A DNA stretch of 11,800 nt from Jingyaoa shaoxingensis. GTDB taxonomy: Bacteria; Bacillota; Clostridia; Lachnospirales; Lachnospiraceae. Shown here piece after piece: positions 7,242 through 11,800 of the stretch (positions within the stretch are counted from its first letter, which is position 1; each line of letters opens with the position of its first letter). The notes beneath the pieces are model-generated. The model was not told the DNA's origin. It saw only the letters and a list, made by a program, of their open reading frames with translations, and ran no database searches. A program made the translations under genes and the position numbers. The stretch lies in assembly GCF_014385005.1 (NCBI RefSeq), contig NZ_JACRSZ010000031.1, forward strand, positions 1 to 11,800, read 5' to 3'.

Positions 7242-7287
7242 ATATGCCACTTTTCTGTCAATCTGTTTGTCATAAAAAGTGGCATAT
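7242..7287 (+). promoter_or_regulatory. Perfect 13-bp inverted repeat at the pepT transcription start
   Basis: The arms ATATGCCACTTTT (7242-7254) and AAAAGTGGCATAT (7275-7287) are exact reverse complements, separated by 20 bases. The repeat begins 6 bases after the -10 and ends 35 bases before the pepT start codon. In DNA it could be an operator placed to block initiation. In RNA it would be a 5' stem-loop at the very end of the transcript. It is not a terminator, since no T-run follows. No known regulator motif is recognised. Confidence 0.7.
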
Positions 7288-7322
7288 CAATACTAATTAT
7301 ATTTACTAAAGGAGAGACAATC

Positions 7323-8576
7323 ATGTCACAGTTTTACGATCAGGTAAAAGAACGTTTTATCCGTTACGCCAAAGTAGATACCCAGTCTCAGAATGGCGCA
7401 GCTACCGTTCCAAGTACAGAAAAACAGTGGGATCTGGCTCATATGCTGGAAGAAGAAATGAAGAACATCGGACTTCAAAATGTCACTCACGATGATTTCT
7501 GTAATGTATACGGCACTATTCCATCTACCCTGCCAAATGGCGGTGGCATTTCTATCGGATTCCTTGGTCATATGGATACCGCTCCGGATGCCAGTGGTAC
7601 CGATGTAAAGCCATGGGTTCTGGAAAACTATCCAGGCGGAGACATCGTATTAAATAAAGAACAGAATATTGTTATGGAAGCAGCAAAATATCCTCGTCTG
7701 GCCATGTATGTTGGACAGGATCTGATCCTGACAGACGGTACAACTCTGCTGGGTGGCGATGACAAGGCCGCTATTACTTCTATTATGACCATGGCTGAAT
7801 ATTTCTGCCGGCATCCGGAGCTTCCTCACGGCCCAATCCAGATTGGATTCACCTGCGATGAAGAGGTCGGTCTTCTGGGTGCTCACAAGTTCGACATTGA
7901 ACGCTTCGGTGCAGACATTGCCTATACTCTGGATGGTGATGGCCTCGGCGATTTTATTTATGAGAACTTCAACGGAGAAGAAGTGCATCTGAACATTCAC
8001 GGCTTAAATGTACATCCTGGAACAGCGAAAAATATTATGAAAAATGCCATCGAAATCGGTGGTGAATTCATGAATATGCTCCCTGCACTGGAACGTCCTC
8101 AGCATACAGAAAATCGGGAGGGTTATTTCCATCCGATTAAGTTCGAAGGAACTGTGGAAAAAGCATTTCTTCGCTGCCTGATTCGTGATCATGATAAGAA
8201 GCGTTTCCAGGAAAGACATGAATATGTGGAAAAATGTGTTGCCGCCTTAAATGAAAAATATGGTGAAGGTACGGTAGAATCTTCTTATACAGGAAAATAC
8301 TCCAGCATGTATGATGCCATCATGAAAGTACCATATATGATTGATTATGCGAAACAGGCTATGGCTGATTGTGGCGTAGAGATGCATGCAATCCCGATGC
8401 GTGGCGGTACAGATGGTGCATGCCTGTCCCAGAAAGGACTTCCTTGTCCGAACATCAGTGCCGGTTATGAAAATGCACATGGCCGTTTTGAACTGGTAGC
8501 TATTCAGGCTCTGGAAAAGAATGTGGACATTCTGCTCCGCCTGATTGATCTGTATAGCAAAAAAGAAAGTCTATAA
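7323..8576 (+). CDS. pepT: Peptidase T (tripeptide aminopeptidase, M20B)
   Basis: A 417-residue cytoplasmic zinc metallopeptidase that removes the N-terminal residue from tripeptides, a natural partner of the divergent peptide importer. Active-site motifs are complete: GHMDTAPD (His83, Asp85), LGGDDKA (Asp146/147), TCDEEVG (catalytic Glu180, ligand Glu181), TLDGD (Asp204) and GYENAHGRFE (ligand His386), plus RGGTDG (360-365). The insert carrying NIHGLNVHPGTAKN (224-237) belongs to the dimerisation domain. Length matches the family (about 405-420). The ATG at 7323 is chosen because AAAGGAG lies 8 bases upstream and homology begins there. The frame stays open 82 codons further upstream, but that part covers the promoters and has no family resemblance. 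Confidence 0.95.
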   Translation: MSQFYDQVKERFIRYAKVDTQSQNGAATVPSTEKQWDLAHMLEEEMKNIGLQNVTHDDFCNVYGTIPSTLPNGGGISIGFLGHMDTAPDASGTDVKPWVLENYPGGDIVLNKEQNIVMEAAKYPRLAMYVGQDLILTDGTTLLGGDDKAAITSIMTMAEYFCRHPELPHGPIQIGFTCDEEVGLLGAHKFDIERFGADIAYTLDGDGLGDFIYENFNGEEVHLNIHGLNVHPGTAKNIMKNAIEIGGEFMNMLPALERPQHTENREGYFHPIKFEGTVEKAFLRCLIRDHDKKRFQERHEYVEKCVAALNEKYGEGTVESSYTGKYSSMYDAIMKVPYMIDYAKQAMADCGVEMHAIPMRGGTDGACLSQKGLPCPNISAGYENAHGRFELVAIQALEKNVDILLRLIDLYSKKESL

Positions 8577-8577
8577 T

Positions 8578-8630
8578 AAAAAAGTGCTCTGTGAGATTGT
8601 TATTACACATACTCAGCAGAGCACTTTTTT
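8578..8630. terminator. Bidirectional terminator between pepT and sdaAA
   Basis: GTGCTCTG (8584-8591) and CAGAGCAC (8617-8624) form an 8-bp GC-containing stem. It is extended by A6 on one side and T6 on the other to 14 bp, with a loop of about 25 nt. A T-run follows the stem on both strands, and it sits exactly between the two convergent genes, 2 bases after the pepT stop and 37 bases from the sdaAA stop. Confidence 0.88.
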
Positions 8631-8667
8631 ATATATTGAATCTTGCGATTCTTTCTTACTATCATAT

Positions 8668-9549
8668 TTATACTTCTTTTTTTCCGAAGACCTGTTCTTT
8701 CATCTGCTTTGCCGTCGGTGTATTCGCCAGTCCTCCCTGTGCCGTCTCCTTCATGGCACATGGCATACTGTCTCCCACTTCCTTCATGGCATCAATGACT
8801 TCATCCACCGGAATCTTGGATTCCATTCCGGCCAGTGCCATATCTGCTGCGGAAAATGCGATCATAATACCACCCACATTTCGTTTGATACACGGGATCT
8901 CCACCAGTCCGGCCACCGGATCACACACCAGCCCAAGCTGATTTTTGATTGCCATGGCACAGGCATCTGCTGCCTGCTTTGGCGTTCCACCCATGATTTC
9001 TGTCAATGCTGCTGCGGTCATCGCTGCTGCGGAACCGCACTCTGCCTGACAGCCGCCCTGTGCTCCGGCAATGCTGGCTCTTTTGGCTATCACAATACCA
9101 AATCCTGCTGCCGTAAACATACCTTCTATGATTTTTTCTCTCGGGATCTGATGCTCTTCCATCATAGTCACCAGACACCCCGGCATGATACCGCAGGAGC
9201 CTGCAGTTGGCGCAGCCACGATCTTTCCCATGGCTGCATTATATTCAGATACTGCCAGTGCTCTGGCCATCGCTTTTGTCATAAAACTGCCTGTGATGCC
9301 GCCCATTTGGGCATACTGCATCATCTTCCAGGCATCACCCCCGGTCAGTCCGGAAGTAGACCGAAGTTCTGGATCCATTCCACTCTCCACTGCTTTTTCC
9401 ATGACACGAAGATTCTCCTCCATCTGGGAGAGCAGTTTTTCTTTGCTCTGCTCCATCTGCACGGCCTGATCTTCCAGTACCACAGCACCGATGCTCATTT
9501 TCTTCTTCTCTGCTGTCTCTACCAATTCCTGTATTGTCAAATATTCCAT
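8668..9549 (-). CDS. sdaAA: L-serine dehydratase, Fe-S dependent, alpha subunit
   Basis: This 293-residue catalytic subunit of the iron-sulfur L-serine ammonia-lyase converts L-serine to pyruvate and ammonia in the cytoplasm without PLP. Three cysteines fit the 4Fe-4S ligands: Cys167 (GGCQAE), Cys209 (VCDP) and Cys220 (IPCIKRN). Their 42- and 11-residue spacings equal those I recall for the Legionella enzyme (Cys343, 385, 396). Other family stretches are STSGLTGGDAWKM (64-76) and AAPTAGSCGIMPG (112-124). It is the second gene of a two-gene operon: the ATG lies 8 bases after the sdaAB stop, and AGGAG overlaps that stop codon, so translation is coupled. Family enzymes are oxygen-sensitive, consistent with an anaerobe. 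Confidence 0.96.
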   Translation of the reverse strand: MEYLTIQELVETAEKKKMSIGAVVLEDQAVQMEQSKEKLLSQMEENLRVMEKAVESGMDPELRSTSGLTGGDAWKMMQYAQMGGITGSFMTKAMARALAVSEYNAAMGKIVAAPTAGSCGIMPGCLVTMMEEHQIPREKIIEGMFTAAGFGIVIAKRASIAGAQGGCQAECGSAAAMTAAALTEIMGGTPKQAADACAMAIKNQLGLVCDPVAGLVEIPCIKRNVGGIMIAFSAADMALAGMESKIPVDEVIDAMKEVGDSMPCAMKETAQGGLANTPTAKQMKEQVFGKKEV

Positions 9550-9557
9550 AACTGCTC

Positions 9558-10217
9558 CTATATCACTTTCAAAATAATCGCACTGATCACATGTGGCAGT
9601 ACCTTTAGCTGTTCAGTCAGTCCTTCCGGTGCTGCTCCGTCAATCTCAATAGTCATAATGGCTTCTCCACCCTTTTTCTGTCTGGACAGACGGAAGTTCC
9701 CAATATTCACATCTGAATATGCCATAAAATTCGTTACCGCTGCGATCGCTCCCGGTCGGTCGTAATGGCGAACCAGAATGGTGGTACTCTGTCCTGTGTA
9801 GGCCACATCCATTCCATTGATCTTCTCCACCAGAATGTTGCCGCCTCCCACAGAAGCCCCCTGAATATCTGCCGTCTTGCCACTTTCTCCATAAAGAAAA
9901 ATATGTGCGGTATTCGGGTGGGTATCCGGTATATTTACCTCATGAAACTCATACTCCAGTCCCTGTTCCCGGGCCAGTTCCAGTGAACAGCGAATCCGTT
10001 CATCATAAGAATCCATTCCCATGATGCCTGCAATCAGTGCCTTATCCGTTCCATGTCCCTTGTAGGTCTGGGCGAAAGATCCCGACAGCTCGATCACTGC
10101 CTTTACAGGTCGATCCTCCAGAATCTGCCATGCCACACGACCCAGACGCACTGCTCCTGCAGTATGGCTGGAAGACGGACCGATCATCACCGGGCCTATA
10201 ATATCAAATACATTCAT
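9558..10217 (-). CDS. sdaAB: L-serine dehydratase, Fe-S dependent, beta subunit with ACT domain
   Basis: A 219-residue partner of SdaAA, equivalent to the N-terminal part of single-chain bacterial serine dehydratases. Family motifs are IGPSSSHTAGA (12-22), KGHGTDKA (53-60) and THPNTAH (99-105). A C-terminal ACT domain (about 146-219) is expected to bind L-serine and support assembly or allostery. The start at 10217 is preferred: family homology begins at MNVFDIIGP, and a GGAAAGGAAA ribosome site lies upstream, about 10 bases from the ATG. An in-frame ATG 19 codons earlier (10274) falls in the loop of the upstream hairpin, lacks a ribosome site and adds no family sequence. It is the first gene of the operon, followed by sdaAA. 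Confidence 0.94.
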   Translation of the reverse strand: MNVFDIIGPVMIGPSSSHTAGAVRLGRVAWQILEDRPVKAVIELSGSFAQTYKGHGTDKALIAGIMGMDSYDERIRCSLELAREQGLEYEFHEVNIPDTHPNTAHIFLYGESGKTADIQGASVGGGNILVEKINGMDVAYTGQSTTILVRHYDRPGAIAAVTNFMAYSDVNIGNFRLSRQKKGGEAIMTIEIDGAAPEGLTEQLKVLPHVISAIILKVI

Positions 10218-10242
10218 GTATGTTATTTCCTTTCCACAATGC

Positions 10243-10293
10243 AAAAAGTACGGTTCAGATCCATTTTCTGACATTTTGAATCTGAACCGTACT
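10243..10293 (-). terminator. 14-bp stem-loop with T-run ahead of sdaAB (terminator or attenuator)
   Basis: On the minus strand AGTACGGTTCAGAT (10280-10293) and ATCTGAACCGTACT (10247-10260) pair perfectly around a 19-nt loop and are followed by TTTTTGC. It lies 35 bases after the stop of the truncated TauE gene and 26 bases before the sdaAB start. It can therefore end the upstream transcript. But the only plausible sdaAB promoter lies on its upstream side, so it could also act as a leader attenuator of sdaAB. The sequence alone does not decide. Confidence 0.75.
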
Positions 10294-10294
10294 C

Positions 10295-10322
10295 ATTTTA
10301 TCACGATTCTAACGGCATGAAA
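10295..10322 (-). promoter_or_regulatory. sdaAB: Possible sdaAB promoter with extended -10
   Basis: On the minus strand TGATAAAAT (10295-10303) is an extended -10, with a weak TTTCAT -35 (10317-10322) at a 16-nt spacing. The predicted start near 10288 falls inside the upstream arm of the stem-loop. There is no room for a promoter between the stem-loop and the start codon. If this one is not used, sdaAB must depend on read-through. Confidence 0.4.
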
Positions 10323-10328
10323 AGTATT

Positions 10329-10809
10329 TTATGAAAGCCTGGAGAAAACGAAAATTACCGCACCAAGAATGACCAGTACCACACCAGTAGCACGATTCAA
10401 CGTCTTCGGCTCTGCCTTATTGGCAAAGACTGCTGCAATCCGCGCCCAGATAAAGGTAAATACTACACACAATATCCAGACCATCCAGTCTGGTGAACCA
10501 CCAATAGCAAAATGAGATACTGCTCCGGTAAGGGCTGTGAATGTCATAATAAACACACTGGTTCCCACTGCAGTCTTCAGCTCATATCCCAATACACTGG
10601 TCAGTATCAGAAGCATCATCATTCCACCGCCTGCTCCAACAAATCCACAGATAAATCCGATCAGTATACCGCAAATGATGGACTGAATAGCCCTCTTTTT
10701 CGCTGATACCGCCTGCATGCTTTCTTTCGTGGTCATGACTGGTTTTACAATAAACTTCACACCAAGGAAGTTTCACCTGTTTGTCTGGAGTCAAAGAAGA
10801 AAGATCCAT
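10329..10809 (-). pseudogene. Truncated TauE/SafE-family permease (C-terminal half only)
   Basis: The open C-terminal part (10329-10760, 143 residues if read from a GTG) is clearly TauE/SafE: a GFVGAGGGMMMLLIL motif (about 40-54), KTAVGTSVFIMTFTALTGA, and helices to the end. Full-length proteins are about 250 residues with two such repeats; here the first repeat is missing. Homology continues a few residues upstream of the GTG (NFLGVKFIVKP), then meets a TGA (10773-10775). In another frame an ATG (10807-10809) with a perfect AAGGAG starts MDLSSLTPDKQVK and runs out of frame into the TauE part. This pattern suggests an internal deletion of roughly 100-120 codons plus a frame change. Family members are putative sulfite or organosulfur-anion exporters. 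A functional half-size protein is possible but unlikely. Confidence 0.75.
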
Positions 10810-10831
10810 AAGCCTGCTCCTTAGATTAGAT

Positions 10832-10865
10832 TTAGAGTTTTTAGAGTCAACTCCCAAAACTCTAA
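10832..10865. repeat. Short inverted repeat upstream of the TauE remnant
   Basis: TTAGAGTTTT (10832-10841) and AAAACTCTAA (10856-10865) are perfect 10-base inverted arms with 14 bases between them. TTAGAG occurs once more at 10841-10846. A TTGACT on the minus strand (10845-10850) lies between the arms, but its spacing would put the -10 on the ribosome site at 10817-10822, so I do not call a promoter. It may be an operator left from the former gene. Its function is unknown. Confidence 0.35.
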
Positions 10866-11003
10866 TCAATAGTTTACATGCAACAGCCAGAAATTTCGAT
10901 ACACCCTCTTATTGGACGCTTACCCTTTTATTTCCAATCGAGGTACCTTGCCAATTATAGAACATTGTAGCTTTAGATTTAACTTATTTCTAAAATAAAA
11001 CAT
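10866..11003. other. Gene-free AT-rich stretch
   Basis: This stretch lies between the TauE remnant and the terminator of the tRNA cluster. I see no gene, RNA or repeat here beyond scattered AT-rich hexamers, and no convincing promoter for the TauE remnant. Lost upstream sequence of that gene may have been replaced by this stretch. Confidence 0.4.
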
Positions 11004-11035
11004 AAAAATAAAAGCAGCGGATTTTCCACTGCTTT
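11004..11035 (-). terminator. Terminator of the rRNA-tRNA operon
   Basis: On the minus strand AAAGCAGTGGA and TCCGCTGCTTT pair over 11 bp (one G-T) around an AAA loop (11011-11035). The stem is followed by TATTTTTATGTTTTATTTT. It starts only about 4 bases after the 3' end of tRNA-Gln, so it ends the transcript that comes from the 23S gene. Confidence 0.92.
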
Positions 11036-11039
11036 CAAG

Positions 11040-11111
11040 CTGGGCTACAAGGATTCGAACCTTGAAATGACGGAGTCAGAGTCCGTTGCCTTACCATTTG
11101 GCGATAGCCCA
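11040..11111 (-). tRNA. tRNA-Gln (anticodon CTG)
   Basis: A full cloverleaf: acceptor TGGGCTA/TAGCCCA, anticodon stem ACGGA/TCCGT with loop CTCTGAC giving anticodon CTG, and T-loop GTTCGAATC. The discriminator base is G, as expected for Gln. The 3' CCA is not encoded (CTT follows). It is the last gene before the operon terminator. A CTG anticodon reads CAG only, so a TTG-type tRNA-Gln must exist elsewhere. Confidence 0.93.
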
Positions 11112-11129
11112 TTATATTATTTGTAGCAA

Positions 11130-11200
11130 AGCGGGTGATGGGAATCGAACCCACGTGTCCAGCTTGGAAGGCTGGTGTTCTACCATTGAACTACACCCGC
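11130..11200 (-). tRNA. tRNA-Gly (anticodon TCC)
   Basis: Cloverleaf with acceptor GCGGGTG/CACCCGC, anticodon stem CCAGC/GCTGG with loop CTTCCAA (TCC), T-loop GTTCGATTC and discriminator T. No encoded CCA. It reads glycine GGA/GGG codons and is the fourth tRNA after the 23S gene. Confidence 0.95.
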
Positions 11201-11212
11201 ATATTTATTGGA

Positions 11213-11287
11213 TCGGGGTGACAGGATTCGAACCTGCGACCTCCTGGTCCCAAACCAGGCGCTCTAGCCAAGCTGAGCCACACCCCG
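11213..11287 (-). tRNA. tRNA-Pro (anticodon TGG)
   Basis: Cloverleaf with acceptor CGGGGTG/CACCCCG, anticodon stem CCTGG/CCAGG with loop TTTGGGA (TGG), T-loop GTTCGAATC and discriminator A. The 3' CCA is not encoded as a contiguous tail (TCC follows). It lies 4 bases after tRNA-Glu. Confidence 0.95.
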
Positions 11288-11291
11288 ATAA

Positions 11292-11363
11292 TGACTCCAA
11301 GGGGATTTGAACCCCTGTTACCGCCGTGAAAGGGCGGTGTCTTAACCGCTTGACCATGGAGCC
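11292..11363 (-). tRNA. tRNA-Glu (anticodon TTC)
   Basis: Cloverleaf with acceptor GGCTCCA/TGGAGTC (one G-T pair), anticodon stem CCGCC/GGCGG with loop CTTTCAC (TTC), T-loop GTTCAAATC and discriminator A. No encoded CCA. Confidence 0.95.
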
Positions 11364-11395
11364 ATAATCACATTTCATATCTTATTATGAAAAAA

Positions 11396-11467
11396 CTCCC
11401 CGAGTTGGGCTCGAACCAACAACCCCTCGGTTAACAGCCGAGTGCTCTACCATTGAGCTATCGAGGA
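11396..11467 (-). tRNA. tRNA-Asn (anticodon GTT)
   Basis: Cloverleaf with acceptor TCCTCGA/TCGGGGA, anticodon stem CTCGG/CCGAG with loop CTGTTAA (GTT), T-loop GTTCGAGCC and discriminator G. It is the first tRNA after the 23S gene. No CCA is encoded; instead six T residues follow directly (11390-11395). Confidence 0.95.
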
Positions 11468-11680
11468 ATATGAAGATTGTACCTTCAAAACCGCATACGG
11501 TAAATACTTTCCATCCGTGTTTCCCAAACCTGCTGACGCTTATTCGCGGTCATTCGGAATCCGCTTCGCTTCTTCCTCATGCCTTTTGCTCCGCAAATGT
11601 CTGTCCTGAATCCGTCTGTGCCCCGGAATGCAAGCATTCCTCCTTCACAGCCGTCTCCGTCCAGCCGCTCTTAAGCTTTT
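11468..11680 (-). other. 23S-tRNA spacer without 5S rRNA
   Basis: This 213-base transcribed spacer lies between the 23S 3' end and tRNA-Asn. It holds a perfect short hairpin GGAATGC/GCATTCC (11625-11640). Near tRNA-Asn there is a GCGGTTTTGAAGGTACAATC stretch (minus strand) of the kind common in rRNA-operon spacers. I find neither conserved 5S sequence nor a tRNA. It probably contains the processing stalk strand of 23S rRNA. Confidence 0.6.
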
Positions 11681-11800
11681 TGGTCAAGCCTTCGACCTAT
11701 TAGTGACAGTCAGCTCCATACATTACTGCACTTCCACCTCTGCCCTATCTACCTCGTCGTCTTCAAGGGGTCTTATTGCTTTCGCATGAGATATCTCATC
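11681..11800 (-). rRNA. 23S rRNA, 3' end (partial)
   Basis: The reverse complement shows the conserved 23S 3' end: a GACGACGAGGTAGATAGG stretch, then ACTAATAGGTCGAAGGCTTGACC, which closes helix 1 with the 5' end of the molecule. About 120 nt of domain VI are inside the window; the rest continues to the right. The exact 3' end is estimated at 11680-11682. Confidence 0.93.

Noticed and set aside
7077..7322. Possible 82-codon N-terminal extension of PepT
   Set aside because: It spans the divergent promoters and the inverted repeat. Family homology and a good ribosome site both point to the ATG at 7323.
8545..9765. Long plus-strand open frame of 406 codons
   Set aside because: It lies antisense to sdaAA and part of sdaAB, is rich in His, Cys and Ser as expected for a shadow frame, starts inside pepT, and shows no family motif.
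10218..10274. 19-codon N-terminal extension of SdaAB
   Set aside because: The upstream ATG sits in the loop of a hairpin without a ribosome site, and SdaAB proteins start with the MNVFDIIGP-type sequence.
10823..10850. TTGACT...TAATCT promoter for the TauE remnant
   Set aside because: Transcription would start downstream of the AAGGAG ribosome site at 10817-10822, so the message could not be translated from that start.
11086..11310. Open frame of 74 codons across the tRNA cluster
   Set aside because: It is a translation through tRNA-Gly and tRNA-Pro genes, a well-known source of false protein annotations. It has no ribosome site or coding character of its own.
11625..11640. GGAATGC/GCATTCC hairpin as a terminator after 23S
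   Set aside because: The loop is only 2 nt, no T-run follows on the minus strand, and five tRNAs plus a real terminator lie downstream.
1..11800. CRISPR array, insertion sequence, prophage or defence island
   Set aside because: There are no regularly spaced repeats, transposase or integrase-like proteins, terminal inverted repeats with target duplications, or defence-type domains. All coding space is taken by transport and metabolism genes.

Overview
The window looks like chromosomal DNA of a low-to-mid GC Gram-positive anaerobe of the Clostridia, most likely a Lachnospiraceae gut bacterium. The reasons are strong AGGAGG-type ribosome binding sites, TTGACA/TATAAT-type promoters, a two-gene Fe-S L-serine dehydratase, a split ThrE-type exporter, and a 23S rRNA followed directly by tRNAs. 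The family-level assignment is inferred from gene style and was not tested by a search.

Layout. Positions 1-282 hold the promoter region and leader of an rRNA operon read leftward (minus strand): two tandem TTGACA promoters, then a boxA-like leader. Its 16S gene should lie beyond the left edge. Positions 336-1535 encode a two-gene ThrE/YjjPB-type inner-membrane exporter (minus) with its own promoter. Positions 1605-7134 hold a complete five-gene dipeptide/oligopeptide ABC importer operon (minus): promoter, substrate-binding protein, intercistronic hairpin, two permeases, two ATPases, terminator. Divergent from it, pepT (peptidase T, plus strand, 7323-8576) has its own promoter, followed at once by a perfect 13-bp inverted repeat. 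A bidirectional terminator separates pepT from the convergent sdaAB-sdaAA operon (minus, 8668-10217), which encodes Fe-S L-serine dehydratase. Upstream of that lies a 14-bp stem-loop with a T-run, and then a TauE/SafE permease gene that keeps only its C-terminal half (10329-10809). From 10870 rightward come a gene-free stretch, an intrinsic terminator, five tRNA genes (in transcription order Asn, Glu, Pro, Gly, Gln), a 213-base spacer without 5S rRNA, and the 3' end of a 23S rRNA gene, all on the minus strand.

How the genes fit together. The middle of the window reads as a peptide and amino-acid nutrition block. The ABC system imports short peptides, PepT removes N-terminal residues from tripeptides in the cytoplasm, SdaAA/SdaAB deaminates L-serine to pyruvate and ammonia, and the ThrE-type pair may export excess serine/threonine or an organic acid. 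This linkage rests on adjacency and known family roles only.

The whole block sits between two co-directional rRNA operons, so it is a segment that homologous recombination could duplicate or delete. I found no prophage, CRISPR array, insertion sequence or defence system, and no convincing new biological system. The items most worth a second look are the substrate-binding protein without a lipobox cysteine, the inverted repeat at the pepT start site, the stem-loop ahead of sdaAB, the missing 5S gene and the truncated TauE gene.
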